Source: Rheinheimera faecalis (lineage in GTDB: Bacteria > Pseudomonadota > Gammaproteobacteria > Enterobacterales > Alteromonadaceae). From it: a stretch of 64,000 bases of DNA. The notes beneath the pieces were generated by a model, which did not search any database, had not been told where the DNA came from, and saw only the letters and a program-made list of their open reading frames with translations. Of this stretch, positions 43,961 to 54,687 are shown one piece after another. Both the position numbers and the translations under genes were made by a program. Location of the stretch: assembly GCF_021290965.1 (NCBI RefSeq), contig NZ_JAJOYT010000002.1, forward strand, positions 310,001 to 374,000, written 5' to 3'. How positions within the stretch are numbered: the first letter of the stretch is position 1; the number at the start of each line of letters is the position of its first letter.

Positions 43961-46900
43961 TCACTGCGGCTCTGAAGCTAAACACCAGACCAACTGATGG
44001 GGTTGAGCATCCAATGGTAGCTGCAAAATACCTTCGTTGTAATACATTGGGTCTGCAGCTATATCCTGATCGTCCAAAGTGACGGAAGCTGCAGGCTGAT
44101 GTTGCAATAGCTCCAGTTGATAGTCAGTACCAGCCACAGACAGCTTGATGCTAAAGCCCGGCCATGCTGCTGGGATACAAGGTGCAAACTGCAGCCATTG
44201 GCCTTTGCGGCTTAACCCTAAAATAGCTTCAATACCAGAGCGGTACATCCATGCCGCAGCCCCGGTGTACCAACTCCAGCCACCGCGGCCGTTATGCGGC
44301 GCTACCGAATAAATATCAGCAGACACCACGTAAGGCTCAGTTTGATAACGAGCCACAGCGTCCGCGGTCAGCGCATGCTGAATGGGGTTGAGCATACTAA
44401 ACAGCGCTGTGGCTTTTTCTGCCTGATCAAGCTTTGAAAAAGCAAAAATAGCCCACATGGCGGCGTGGCTGTATTGGCCACCATTTTCACGCAGCCCTGC
44501 CGGGTAACCTTTGATATAACCCGGATTGGGTTCGATAAACTCAAAAGGCGGGCTGAATAATAAGGCTAAACCTTGCTCTGGTTTAATCAGATGCTGGCTG
44601 ACGGACGCCATAGCGGCTTTGGCTCTGTCCGGGCGGGCTGCTTCAGAGAGCACAGCCCATGACTGGGCGATAGAATCAATTTTGCATTCGGGTGATAGCG
44701 TGCTACCAAGCCAGCTGCCCTGGTCAAAAGTAGCTCTTTTATACCAGGCCCCATCCCATGCATACTGCTCCAGTGCCAGCGTTAATTTTTTCGCATACTG
44801 CTGCCAGCAATTGGCTCTGTCCTGCTCTTCTTCAGGCACAAAAGGCAAAAACAGTTGAATACTGGCAAGTACCAGCCAGCCTAACCAAACACTTTGACCT
44901 TTGCCTTCGGCTCCGACCAGGTCCATACCATCATTCCAGTCGCCCGATCCCATTAATGGCAAACCAAGCTCCCCTGTTTGGGCAATACACAGATCCAGCC
45001 CACGAGCGCAATGTTCAAATAACGAAGCACTATGATCGGACGGCATAGGCTGATAAAAAGCATCATGCTGGTCAGCCGTCAAAGCCGGACCTTGCAGAAA
45101 CGGCAGTTGCTCTTGTAGTACAGCCAAATCACCAGAGCTTTGTATATAGCTGGCGCAAGCAAACACTAACCAGACTTTATCGTCCGAAATCCGGCTGCGC
45201 ACACCGGCGCCGGAATGCGGCAGCCACCAATGTTGCACATCTCCTTCAATAAACTGCCGTCCTGCCGCTTTGAGTAAATGCTGGCGGGCAAAAGAGGGAT
45301 CAGCAAAACTCAGCGCCATGCTGTCCTGCAACTGATCACGAAAACCATAAGCGCCACTGGCCTGATAAAAGGCGGCTCTGGCGTAAAGCCGGCAGACTAT
45401 GGTTTGGTACAACAACCAGCCGTTCAGCATAATATTCATCGCTGCGTCAGGCGTTTGCACTTGCACAGCGGTCAGCTTTTGTAGCCAGAAATCTTTGACC
45501 TGCTGCAATACTTCATCTAAATCCGCTTGCTGATACTGTTGTACTAAAGCTGTTGCTTTGCTGCTGTCTGAAGTTTGACCCAATAAAAACACCAGCTCAG
45601 AGCTCTGGCCTGGCGCCAGAGTCAGTTTGAGCTGCATGGCAGTACAAGGGTCTAAACCTGCGCCACTGCGTTTGGCTAAAGGTGCTGTGCCTGTTAAAGC
45701 CAAAGGAGAAGCCAGATTGCCATTTCGACCAATAAAGCCGGTACGATCTGCAGTCCAGCCCGTTAAAGCGCAAACAGAGTTTTGCTCTTTATTGGTGTGG
45801 CTTAAGGCAGCAAAAGCGATACGACCAGCAAAAGCTGTATTCCATGGATTAGACACCAACATGGCCTGACTATCCTGATCCAGTATGGTTTGTAAAAAAG
45901 CGCTGCTGGCGCTGCGATCCCGACCCAGCACCCATTCAGCATAAGCTGTGACTGTGAAGTGCCTTGTTGTAGCCGAATGGTTGGTCAGGGTCAGACGTGA
46001 TATTTTCACAGGATCGGCCACTGGCACATACTGTAGCAACTGCATGCCAAGATCGGCTGCCTGATGATCAAAACGACTATAACCAAAACCATGGCAGGCT
46101 TTGTAATGGCCGCCATCATTGATCGGTTGTGCTGTAGGGCTGAATAACTCTGATCTACCTTGCTCCTGCACATAAAAGACTTCAGCAGAAGGGTCGGTCA
46201 CAGGATCGTTTGACCAGGGAGTTAATTGATTTTCTCTGCTATTTTCTGCCCAGCTAAAACCACTGCCTAAGGTCGACACCTGAAAGCCAAAATTCGGATT
46301 GGCGATGACATTGATCCAGGGCATAGGAGGGCGCTGATGCTGTTGCATATGAGTATGGTATTCACGACCATCTGCACTAAAACCACCTAAGCCATTAAAA
46401 AACTGCAGGTCAGGTTCTGCCGCCAGATCTGGTACAGGCAGTCTGACTGCTTTAGCCAGGTTGGCTTTCAAAGGCTCAGCTACAGGTACTGGCATCCGGC
46501 TTAACTGAGTGGCCAGACTGCCGCGGTTGGCATAAAGCACTACGCGAGCCACTGCGGCTAATAAAGCGCGGGATTCAACCGACATTAAATCTGCGCGCAA
46601 ACAAAATACACTGCCACCAGCTAAGCGTAAGCCAAGGTTGGGTTTGCTTTGACTGCTACGAACCTGCACTTCAATAGCTGACTGTAAATCCTGCACATAA
46701 GACGCCGCTCTTTCATTGATAATGACCAAATCCACGGTCAGCTGTTTCATACGCCAGTATTCGTGAGCACGCAGCAGTTGCTGCACGACGGACAGGTCTT
46801 CTATATCGTCAATATGCAGCAGGACTATAGGCGCATCACCGGAAATGGCATGTTGCCATAAGCCGGATTGAGCGGCTGCTCCACGGCTGATGGCTGCTGC

Positions 46901-49900
46901 TGTCGCTCTGAAGCGCAGGTCGTTGTATAACAGCGGACTGGTCAGACGCTGAAAATCAGCGGCTTCCGCCACACTGATCGCCAGATGACGTAATTGCACC
47001 TGGGCCTGAGTCCAGGCCAAAGTGCAGGCTCTGTCATAGGCACTGCGTTCATTATGCTGATCAACCAGATCCAAAAGCTCTTGTCGTGATGAGGCCACTA
47101 AAGTCCAGAATGCGACACGGCAGACCTGGCCAGGTGCAATACGCACCGACTGACGCAAAGAGAAAATCGCATCCAGCACAGTACCGCTGCTGTTGCTCAG
47201 CGCTTTGCTTCGCATGGCCGCGGCATTACTCAGCTGATGACCCTGGCCAAAAAATAATGCGCGGTTGGTTTCGTATTGCAGTGGCGCACAAATTTCACCT
47301 TCCACTACAGTAAAATGGGCGACAAATACAGCTGCCTCAGTGGCTGAACGCAAACGACGGGTGGCAAACAAAGCGCCATACTCTGCAACAAATTCGGTCT
47401 GAACAAATAATTTGGCAAAAGCAGGGTGGGCATTGTCTGTACTGACCGGAGCCAATACCAGCTCAGCATAAGAGGTGAGTTCGATTTCACGGCTGAAGCT
47501 ACTGTGATTAATCAGTGAAACCCGTCTGACTTCACCCTGATGTTCGGTGGATACCACCACTTCGACTGTGCAGGTTAAATCATGGTGCTGGCGGCTGAAC
47601 TCAGCGTGATCTTCGCTGAAGATTGCCACTGGCGCAGTGTTTTTACTGAAGGCGGATTTTTCAGCCCTGCTGTTGGCTCGCCGCTCGGGTAGCTTAGGGT
47701 TTAGTGTACTCGACCAGACCTGCTCGCTGTGTTTATCCCGCAGCAATACAAAGGAACCCCATGGGTCAGTGCTGCTGTCTTCGCGCCAACGGGTAATAGC
47801 AATAGTGCCCCAGCGACTGTAGCCAGCTCCTGCTGCTGTGAGCATCACGGCATAACCACTATTGGATAGTAGATGGCTGCATGGCGGGCCTGAAGCTGCT
47901 GCGTCCAGCCTGCGTTCTGTCAGTGGTTGTACAGCACCAGAGTTGGCGGCAATACTGACTTCTTCCGCTTTCGGATGCGCTATAGCAACATAACGGGGCA
48001 GTCGCTCCTGCAGCAACAACTCACAGGCCTGGATCATGGGTTCACGGTGAAAGCGGTTGCGCATCACGCCTTGCTGCAGGGTATTGGCGATAGCGACTAT
48101 GGTCATGCCCTGATGGTGTGCCATAAAACTTTGCACCAATGCCAGACTGCTGTCCTCCGGCAAGCGGCTTCGGGTATAGTCAATGGCCTCAAAAAAGCCG
48201 TAGTCGGCTAATGCACCGCAGGCTTTTAACCGTTCAAAGTTGGCACAGGCCGCTACCGGATTGACCATAGTGGCCAGCGCTGTCGCGTAAGGGGCTATGA
48301 CTTTGTTTTCTGCCAGGCCACGTTTTAACCCCAAACCCGGCACTCCAAAGTTGGAATACTGGTAGGTAAACTCCAGATCTCTGGCATTGTAAGCGGATTC
48401 AGAAATGCCCCATGGGATCCCGAGTTGACGGCCGTAGCCAATTTGCCGCTCGACAATCAGCCTGTTGCTTTGCTCCAGTAAACTGCCTTCTGCTGCTCTC
48501 ATCACTAAAGAGGGCATCAGGTACTCAAACATTGAACCTGACCAGGACAATAAAGCCGAACCATAACCTAAAGGGGTGGCGCTTCGGCCTAAACGAAACC
48601 AGTGTTTACTATCGGCGTCGCCTTTGGCTATAGCAAACAGACTGGCGAGCCTGGCTTCAGAGGCCAATAGATCGTAGCAGCTGGTATCTAAACGATTTTC
48701 CTCTACCGCATAACCTATGGACAATAAATTGCGTTCAGGGTCGATAAAAAAGGCAAAATTCATCGCCATGGCAAACTGGCGGCATTGGGTCGCCAATAGC
48801 TGTAATTGTAGGTGTTGATGCTGTTGTTCGGCTGCGCCTGAATTCAGCTGCAGATGGTGCTCTGCCAGAGTGGTCTGTAATGCCTGTAGATAAAACAGCA
48901 GGCTTTGCTGCGCGGATAGCTGCTGCTCTGTGTGGCGTGTAAAGGTTGTATTTTGGCGTGCACTGGCAATCTGCACGCCTTGCTCGCAAAGCTCTGTCAG
49001 TTGACTGTGCTGGTGCTGCAGGCATTGGTTTTGTTGGAGTAACTGATCCAACTGGCTCAGAATAGCCTGTAGTTGCAAACCACTTTGGCTTTGTAGCAAC
49101 AGAGTCGGGGCTTGCTGCAGACTCAGTTGGGCCAAAGCCAGGTTATCACCTAAACCTTGCTGAGCCTGAGGGCTATAGAGCTGGTTTTGCCATTCATCAC
49201 AGGTATTGGCCAGTGCAATTAAATGACCCGCCAGATTGCCGCTGTCGACGGATGAGACATAAACGGGTTCAAGCGGGCGTAAATCGCGGGTATCGTACCA
49301 GTTAAAAAAATGGCCATGGCAGGTGCGCAGTTGTCGCAAGGTTGCAAAAGTTGCCTGCAGCCTTTGTATGGCTGCGTTAGTCGACAGCCAGCCAAAATCG
49401 CGGGCTACAGCGACCGACAATAAATACATGCCAATATTAGTTGGTGAGGTCCGGTGCGCTATGGCTGGCTGAGGTTGTTGCTGGAAATTGTCCGGTGGCA
49501 GCATATGATCTTCAGCCGTGACAAAACGTTCGAAGTAGCGCCAGGTGCGTCTGGCGATTAGCCTCAGCTCAGTCGCCTGCAGCTCAGACAACTGCAACTC
49601 AGGTTGGATGCGAAAAGGCTTACTTAATGCCAATGCCATAGCAGGAGCTGCGTACCAGAGTAGCAACAAAGGTAACACCAAGGGCCAGTTGTCTGGGTTA
49701 AACCACAAGGCGATGCCAAAAACAGTAGATGCGAGCAGTAAAGCCGGACTCATCAGACTGTAATAACGGTACAAAGTTAAGCTTGAATCCCGCTGATTTT
49801 GTGCTGCAGTAGTCCATTGCAGAAGATGTGTTTTACTCAACAGCAGACGATACAAAGTCAGGCCAATAGCATGCAGCATACGCCAGCTATGGTCTGCCAG

Positions 49901-52711
49901 AAAAACCAGCTGCAGCACACCTGTGCTCAGAGCCAGCTTGAAATCTGCCAGCAGGTTATTCAGATGGGTATGCCATTGAATACCTTTATGGTGCGGCAAT
50001 AGATTCAGGCTACAAGGCAATAAAGCGGGCAAAATCAGGCTGCTGCCAATCAATATAAAAATCCCAATGGCGACAGGGAGAGGCAGCAAAACGGACAGTA
50101 GCAGTAAGGCAAAGCAGGCGGGCTGCACTAAGGATCGGCGTAAATTATCGATCATTTTCCAGCGCCCAAGCAGAGGCAATTTCTGCGGTGCTTGTAACGA
50201 GTCTGGCGTTGTTTTCCAGCGCCCAAGCAGAGGCAATGTTTGCTGTATTTGTAACGAGTCAGACGTTGTTTTGATGCGGGCAAACAACCAGGGCAAGAGC
50301 TGCCAGTCGCCGCGGGTCCAGCGATGTTGCCGTTTGACGGCCACATCGTAACGGGCCGGGAAATCTTCAACCACCTCAATATCTGAGACTAACGCAGCGC
50401 GGGCCACTATGCCTTCAAACAAGTCGTGGCTAAGCATGCTGTTGTCAGCAACCCGACCCGCCATAGCGGCGCTAAAAGCATCGACATCATAAATACCTTT
50501 TCCGGTAAATGAGCCTTCAGCAAATAAGTCCTGATACAAATCGGATACAGCGGCAGCGTAAGGATCTAACCCAGCCGGACCTGAAAACAGTTGCTGGTAG
50601 GCCGAACCCTGTTGACCAGAGGCCAGAGCTGGAGTGACACGAGGTTGTAAGATGCCATAACCACTGGTCACCCTTTGCTCTGTCTGGCAAAACTGTGCCC
50701 GATTCAGCGGATGTGCCAGTTTACCTATTAGCCTTATCGCCGCATCCCGGGGTAACTGAGTGTCCGCATCTAACGTAATCACGTAACGTACATTGGCCGG
50801 AACCTGGCTCGACAGTAGCGGCAGCTCTGCAGATGCATGGATAAAACTGGTGTCCTTGCCGCCCCGCAGCAATTGATTTAGCTCGACCAGTTTGCCTCTT
50901 TTACGCTCCCAGCCCATCCATAACTGTTCTTTGTCATTCCATAAACGACGGCGATGCAAAAGTAAAAAGGGGGCACCTGCAGGGCCTTGCGGATAGCGTT
51001 GGTTGAGCTGGCTGATCAGAGTGCTGGCCAGCAACAATAAAGGCTGATCCGTTGGCTGTTCCTGCTCTGTTGCATCCACGCCGTCAGTTAACAGTGCAAA
51101 GGTTAAATCACCGCTGCCACAACAGAGGTAATGCACCTCCAGCCGTGACACTAATTCCTCGACTTCAGCTTCATGGCTTAGCATACAAGGCACAACAACC
51201 AGCGTGCGAAACTCAGCCGGAACTCCTGCGGTTAAATCCAGAGCTGGCAACAAGGAGGCACCCTGAGATCGGGTGATAAAACACTGCAGCAAAGCGCTTG
51301 CGAGCTCACTGGCTGGCAATACTGCCAGTAGCAATAACGCCAACCCCGGAACATAATCAGGCTGCTCCGGCAGCAAAATAACAGCCAGGCTTGTAAAAGC
51401 CAGAGTGAGTAAAGCCAATGCTGACAAATAACCAGCCAGCCCTGTTCTTGCCAGTGTTCTGTGTAGCATTAAGCGCCAACCAGGTTGAAAGCCAATTTGC
51501 TGCTCAAATGCCAATCGACCTTCACCAATCAGGTAAAAACCTGTGTCAGCTTCTACTGTTGTTTCTACTGAGCCGGATAAGCTATGGTCCGCTTTTAATG
51601 CAGCTTCTGTGGCAGCGCGGGCTATATCACATTCAGGTAATTCTGCCCCCCGTGCTAATTGCTCTATCGCACTGCGATACATATTTCTACTGGCAAAATC
51701 CATAGTGGCAAAAGCACTGTGCTTACATAAGAGTTTATCAACCGGGCTTATTTGCTCGAATAATTCAGTCCAGTCTATGGCCGAGATACGTCTCATGCTG
51801 GTCATCACATTACGCACGCTGACATTGGATGCACCCAGCCGCTGTTGTGCATACAGCACCACCAGCTCAATACTGCTGTGTTGGTGTAGCAGACGTTGTT
51901 CCAGCCATTGCAGGGCAGGAGTGGTATTAGGGTCTTGCCCGCGTAAACGTTTGGCCAGTTGGGCGGCAAAAGTATGGCTCAGGGCTTTGTCTGCCAGATG
52001 ATTGATATAGGTCTGAAGTGCCTGCTGGCTGGCGCCTGGTTGCAGCAACTGATCGGCCAGCTTATCTGCTGCAGCCCTGTCGGTGAGTCCCAGGCTGATT
52101 TGGTCGGTTAAGCGGCGTAAGTTTTCAATCAACACTATGCGTAAGGTAATGGCGATAGCCCATAACTCACCAATAGTCAGTACATCCACTTGCTGATAAG
52201 CATTTAAAAAGCGCTGCAGTATAACGGGGTCAAAATGACTGTCGGTATGGGCGATAAAAGCCCAGGCTATGGCAAACACTCTGGGATAACCGACAAAAGG
52301 ACCTTGTTGTAACTTGGGTAATTGGCGATAAAAACCTAAAGGCAGATCGTCATAAATTTCACGGATTTGTTGATCAACCAGATGGTAGTTGTCCAGTAAC
52401 CATTCGGCGGCAGGCACTATGCTATGGCCAGCTGTAAGTTCTGCTGCACTGGCTCTGTAGGCAGCAAGCAGCACAGTGGCATTGCTGTCGAGCCTGGTAT
52501 GCAGCGGGCTTTGCCAGTCACGCCAGCCGGAAGCATTTTGTTTTTTACCCGGGATTTGCTGCTCTGTTGCCAGGCTGAGTGCATGTTGTTCCAGGCGCTC
52601 AACACTAAAAAGCTCAGCGCGAACCGGGTTTTTGTCCTGCCAGACCAGCGCATTTTTTGCTGGCCAAAAAAGTTGGGCGTAACCTGAGGCTGTGTGCAGA
52701 AATGAATTCAT
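43961..52711 (-). CDS. Cyclic beta-1,2-glucan synthase-like protein (GT84 / GH94 multidomain)
   Basis: 2,916 residues, the largest gene here. Domain order: N-terminal region (1-420); TM cluster (about 425-480); GT84-type glycosyltransferase (about 490-800) ending in QHRWTRGDWQ (residues 795-804); TM cluster (about 855-1010); a glycoside-hydrolase-like part with GYGSALLSWSGSMFEYLMPS near 1385 and AHHQGMT near 1533; two GH94-type sugar-binding regions; and a C-terminal GH94 catalytic domain with SGDWNDGMDLVG near 2592. This is the NdvB/ChvB layout: synthesis, cyclisation and length control of cyclic beta-1,2-glucan at the inner membrane, for the periplasm. Start at ATG 52711 has only a weak AGG. 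A 57-bp tandem duplication lies at residues 814-851. No exporter (ndvA/chvA) is adjacent. Confidence 0.88.
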   Translation of the reverse strand: MNSFLHTASGYAQLFWPAKNALVWQDKNPVRAELFSVERLEQHALSLATEQQIPGKKQNASGWRDWQSPLHTRLDSNATVLLAAYRASAAELTAGHSIVPAAEWLLDNYHLVDQQIREIYDDLPLGFYRQLPKLQQGPFVGYPRVFAIAWAFIAHTDSHFDPVILQRFLNAYQQVDVLTIGELWAIAITLRIVLIENLRRLTDQISLGLTDRAAADKLADQLLQPGASQQALQTYINHLADKALSHTFAAQLAKRLRGQDPNTTPALQWLEQRLLHQHSSIELVVLYAQQRLGASNVSVRNVMTSMRRISAIDWTELFEQISPVDKLLCKHSAFATMDFASRNMYRSAIEQLARGAELPECDIARAATEAALKADHSLSGSVETTVEADTGFYLIGEGRLAFEQQIGFQPGWRLMLHRTLARTGLAGYLSALALLTLAFTSLAVILLPEQPDYVPGLALLLLAVLPASELASALLQCFITRSQGASLLPALDLTAGVPAEFRTLVVVPCMLSHEAEVEELVSRLEVHYLCCGSGDLTFALLTDGVDATEQEQPTDQPLLLLASTLISQLNQRYPQGPAGAPFLLLHRRRLWNDKEQLWMGWERKRGKLVELNQLLRGGKDTSFIHASAELPLLSSQVPANVRYVITLDADTQLPRDAAIRLIGKLAHPLNRAQFCQTEQRVTSGYGILQPRVTPALASGQQGSAYQQLFSGPAGLDPYAAAVSDLYQDLFAEGSFTGKGIYDVDAFSAAMAGRVADNSMLSHDLFEGIVARAALVSDIEVVEDFPARYDVAVKRQHRWTRGDWQLLPWLFARIKTTSDSLQIQQTLPLLGRWKTTPDSLQAPQKLPLLGRWKMIDNLRRSLVQPACFALLLLSVLLPLPVAIGIFILIGSSLILPALLPCSLNLLPHHKGIQWHTHLNNLLADFKLALSTGVLQLVFLADHSWRMLHAIGLTLYRLLLSKTHLLQWTTAAQNQRDSSLTLYRYYSLMSPALLLASTVFGIALWFNPDNWPLVLPLLLLWYAAPAMALALSKPFRIQPELQLSELQATELRLIARRTWRYFERFVTAEDHMLPPDNFQQQPQPAIAHRTSPTNIGMYLLSVAVARDFGWLSTNAAIQRLQATFATLRQLRTCHGHFFNWYDTRDLRPLEPVYVSSVDSGNLAGHLIALANTCDEWQNQLYSPQAQQGLGDNLALAQLSLQQAPTLLLQSQSGLQLQAILSQLDQLLQQNQCLQHQHSQLTELCEQGVQIASARQNTTFTRHTEQQLSAQQSLLFYLQALQTTLAEHHLQLNSGAAEQQHQHLQLQLLATQCRQFAMAMNFAFFIDPERNLLSIGYAVEENRLDTSCYDLLASEARLASLFAIAKGDADSKHWFRLGRSATPLGYGSALLSWSGSMFEYLMPSLVMRAAEGSLLEQSNRLIVERQIGYGRQLGIPWGISESAYNARDLEFTYQYSNFGVPGLGLKRGLAENKVIAPYATALATMVNPVAACANFERLKACGALADYGFFEAIDYTRSRLPEDSSLALVQSFMAHHQGMTIVAIANTLQQGVMRNRFHREPMIQACELLLQERLPRYVAIAHPKAEEVSIAANSGAVQPLTERRLDAAASGPPCSHLLSNSGYAVMLTAAGAGYSRWGTIAITRWREDSSTDPWGSFVLLRDKHSEQVWSSTLNPKLPERRANSRAEKSAFSKNTAPVAIFSEDHAEFSRQHHDLTCTVEVVVSTEHQGEVRRVSLINHSSFSREIELTSYAELVLAPVSTDNAHPAFAKLFVQTEFVAEYGALFATRRLRSATEAAVFVAHFTVVEGEICAPLQYETNRALFFGQGHQLSNAAAMRSKALSNSSGTVLDAIFSLRQSVRIAPGQVCRVAFWTLVASSRQELLDLVDQHNERSAYDRACTLAWTQAQVQLRHLAISVAEAADFQRLTSPLLYNDLRFRATAAAISRGAAAQSGLWQHAISGDAPIVLLHIDDIEDLSVVQQLLRAHEYWRMKQLTVDLVIINERAASYVQDLQSAIEVQVRSSQSKPNLGLRLAGGSVFCLRADLMSVESRALLAAVARVVLYANRGSLATQLSRMPVPVAEPLKANLAKAVRLPVPDLAAEPDLQFFNGLGGFSADGREYHTHMQQHQRPPMPWINVIANPNFGFQVSTLGSGFSWAENSRENQLTPWSNDPVTDPSAEVFYVQEQGRSELFSPTAQPINDGGHYKACHGFGYSRFDHQAADLGMQLLQYVPVADPVKISRLTLTNHSATTRHFTVTAYAEWVLGRDRSASSAFLQTILDQDSQAMLVSNPWNTAFAGRIAFAALSHTNKEQNSVCALTGWTADRTGFIGRNGNLASPLALTGTAPLAKRSGAGLDPCTAMQLKLTLAPGQSSELVFLLGQTSDSSKATALVQQYQQADLDEVLQQVKDFWLQKLTAVQVQTPDAAMNIMLNGWLLYQTIVCRLYARAAFYQASGAYGFRDQLQDSMALSFADPSFARQHLLKAAGRQFIEGDVQHWWLPHSGAGVRSRISDDKVWLVFACASYIQSSGDLAVLQEQLPFLQGPALTADQHDAFYQPMPSDHSASLFEHCARGLDLCIAQTGELGLPLMGSGDWNDGMDLVGAEGKGQSVWLGWLVLASIQLFLPFVPEEEQDRANCWQQYAKKLTLALEQYAWDGAWYKRATFDQGSWLGSTLSPECKIDSIAQSWAVLSEAARPDRAKAAMASVSQHLIKPEQGLALLFSPPFEFIEPNPGYIKGYPAGLRENGGQYSHAAMWAIFAFSKLDQAEKATALFSMLNPIQHALTADAVARYQTEPYVVSADIYSVAPHNGRGGWSWYTGAAAWMYRSGIEAILGLSRKGQWLQFAPCIPAAWPGFSIKLSVAGTDYQLELLQHQPAASVTLDDQDIAADPMYYNEGILQLPLDAQPHQLVWCLASEPQ
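50159..50272 (-). repeat. 57-bp tandem duplication inside the glucan synthase gene
   Basis: Units 50216-50272 and 50159-50215 each encode 19 residues ending LPLLGRWK-type sequence; they agree at 50 of 57 bases. They sit right after the QHRW motif and before the membrane segments, in a linker. In-frame, so the protein is intact. Confidence 0.9.
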
Positions 52712-52790
52712 AAAGCGAAAGCCTGCTTGAGGAGAAGGCTAACAGGCTAGAAGATCAGTTGGTTTTTCTCAGTTCGGTGTCGTACAGACC

Positions 52791-52814
52791 GGGTCAGAGC
52801 TTTGGCTCTGACCC
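52791..52814. terminator. Hairpin downstream of panC
   Basis: GGGTCAGAGC and GCTCTGACCC form a perfect 10-bp stem with loop TTTG, 20 bases past the panC stop. No T tract, so it might also be a mobile-element or REP-type hairpin. It lies between panC and the glucan synthase gene, both on the minus strand. Confidence 0.5.
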
Positions 52815-52834
52815 ACAGATCGTTCTTCTGAGAG

Positions 52835-53677
52835 TTAAACTTCGATATTATCAATCAGGCGGGTAGTGCCCAGATAAGCAGCTGCCAGTATCACTAAAGC
52901 TGCAGTGGAGTCAGACGCTGGCACTAAGGTTTGGCGATTGGATATATTGACGTAATCTGCTTTAAAACCTGCAGCATTCAGCTGATCTTTAGCTTGTTGC
53001 TCTAAAGCCCGTAAATCGCTGACGCCTTGATCTAACTGTTGTTTCATCCACTGTAAAGTGCGGTATAAAGCCGGCGCTGTGGTACGTTGTTCCGCTGTCA
53101 AATAACCATTGCGTGAACTTAAAGCCAAACCATCTTCAGCCCGGATTGTTGGCACTCCAATGATTTCAATCGGCATGGACAAGTCAGCCACCATCTGGCG
53201 GATAATAGCCAGTTGTTGATAGTCTTTCTGACCAAAGCAGGCGATATCAGGCTGAACCAGATTAAAGAGTTTAGTGACTATGGTCGATACACCACGAAAA
53301 TGCCCGGCACGGCTGGCGCCGCAGTGATAATCACCTAACAGCGGCACTTCGACAAAAGTTTGTACATCCAGGCCACGAGGGTAAATTAGTTGTGGTGTTG
53401 GAGTGAATACCGCATCAGCGCCATGTTCGCTCAGTCCTTTACAGTCCTGCTCTAAAGTGCGTGGGTATTTGTCTAAGTCTTCATTGGCACCAAACTGCAT
53501 TGGATTGACAAAAATACTGACAATAACCCGATCTGCTCTTTGTTTGGCTGTGTCGACTAACTGTAAATGGCCCTGATGTAAATTGCCCATGGTTGGCACA
53601 AATGCAACACGTTCACCTGCGCTGCGCCATTGACGTATTAACGCACGTAACTGGGCAATATCCTGAATCATTAACAT
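52835..53677 (-). CDS. panC: Pantothenate synthetase
   Basis: 280 residues. Joins pantoate and beta-alanine using ATP. Motifs: [18 protein letters not shown] (nucleotide-binding GH pair), [45 protein letters not shown]. Start MLMIQ corresponds to the E. coli start. Placed 12 bases after panB. Confidence 0.97.
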   Translation of the reverse strand: MLMIQDIAQLRALIRQWRSAGERVAFVPTMGNLHQGHLQLVDTAKQRADRVIVSIFVNPMQFGANEDLDKYPRTLEQDCKGLSEHGADAVFTPTPQLIYPRGLDVQTFVEVPLLGDYHCGASRAGHFRGVSTIVTKLFNLVQPDIACFGQKDYQQLAIIRQMVADLSMPIEIIGVPTIRAEDGLALSSRNGYLTAEQRTTAPALYRTLQWMKQQLDQGVSDLRALEQQAKDQLNAAGFKADYVNISNRQTLVPASDSTAALVILAAAYLGTTRLIDNIEV

Positions 53678-53689
53678 AGGGATTGAACC

Positions 53690-54481
53690 TTAAAAGCTAT
53701 GTTCTGGACCAGGGAACTGGCCTTGTTTAACGTCCTGAATGTATTTACCGATGGCTTGTTTAATTTCACCGGTTTCCTGCAGGAAGTTCTTGGAGAATTT
53801 TGGAATATAACCCGAGCTGATACCCAATAAATCATGCATCACTAAAATCTGACCATCGGTTTCTTTGCCTGCACCTATACCTATCACCGGAATAACCAGC
53901 GCTTTGGAAATACGTTCAGCCAAAGCAGATGGAATGCACTCAACAACCAAAAGCTGTGCACCGGCATCCTGCAATGCTATTGCCTGCTGCACCATTAAGT
54001 CAGCAGCTTGCTCATCGCGGCCCTGAACTTTAAAGCCACCAAACACATGCACAGACTGAGGGGTTAAACCTAAATGACCACAAACCGGAATACCACGTTC
54101 GGTTAAGGCTTTAATGGTGGGTAATAAGAAATCGCCCCCTTCGAGCTTCACCATATTGGCACCCGCCTGCATCAGCGGCGTAGCGTTTTGCATCGCTTGT
54201 TCTACTGTGGCGTAACTCATAAAAGGCATATCGGCAATAACAAAAGCCAAAGGCGCACCAGCACGAACGCAGCGGGTGTGGTAAGCAATTTCGGCCGTGG
54301 TGACAGGCAGCGTGTCGCTGTGGCCCTGTAACACCATACCCAAAGAGTCGCCAATCAGAATGACTTCAACACCGGCATCGGCAAACAATTTAGCGAAACT
54401 GGCATCGTAGGCCGTTAAGGCGGTAATTTTTTCGCCTTTTTGTTTCATATTCAGCAATTGAGCAGTGGTTATTTTTGCCAT
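53690..54481 (-). CDS. panB: 3-methyl-2-oxobutanoate hydroxymethyltransferase
   Basis: 263 residues from the ATG at 54481 (AGAG upstream), matching E. coli PanB (264); the frame continues to 54502. Motifs: [57 protein letters not shown] and IGIGAG. First step of pantoate synthesis, using methylene-THF. An ERIC-like element separates it from folK. Confidence 0.96.
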   Translation of the reverse strand: MAKITTAQLLNMKQKGEKITALTAYDASFAKLFADAGVEVILIGDSLGMVLQGHSDTLPVTTAEIAYHTRCVRAGAPLAFVIADMPFMSYATVEQAMQNATPLMQAGANMVKLEGGDFLLPTIKALTERGIPVCGHLGLTPQSVHVFGGFKVQGRDEQAADLMVQQAIALQDAGAQLLVVECIPSALAERISKALVIPVIGIGAGKETDGQILVMHDLLGISSGYIPKFSKNFLQETGEIKQAIGKYIQDVKQGQFPGPEHSF

Positions 54482-54561
54482 TTTTCTCTCATCCGACCAC
54501 AAGGGAATAATTCGGGGCGCACCTTGGCATAAAAAAACGCCAACGGCAAGTTATCCATCTT

Positions 54562-54687
54562 CTATATAACCAAGTAACTTGGAGTTACAGGGCGGCGACA
54601 AGCCAGTGAGACCCCAGGAGCATAGTCAACCTATGTGACTGGGGCGAGACGGCGCAGTCAACAAAGCTGCAGCTTCAAGTACGACGG
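54562..54687. repeat. ERIC-like element 2 (inverted relative to element 1)
   Basis: About 126 bases. The core ACCCCAGGAGCATAGTCAAC then CTATGTGACTGGGGCGAG and the end GCAGCTTCAAGTACGACGG match ERIC consensus features and, in reverse complement, element 1. It begins directly after the folK stop and lies within the folK-panB gap, so it is transcribed within the operon. Confidence 0.88.

Noticed and set aside
44526-52687. Numerous plus-strand open frames opposite the glucan synthase gene
   Set aside because: All are antisense shadows without ribosome sites or known motifs, while the minus frame is continuous with domain motifs throughout.
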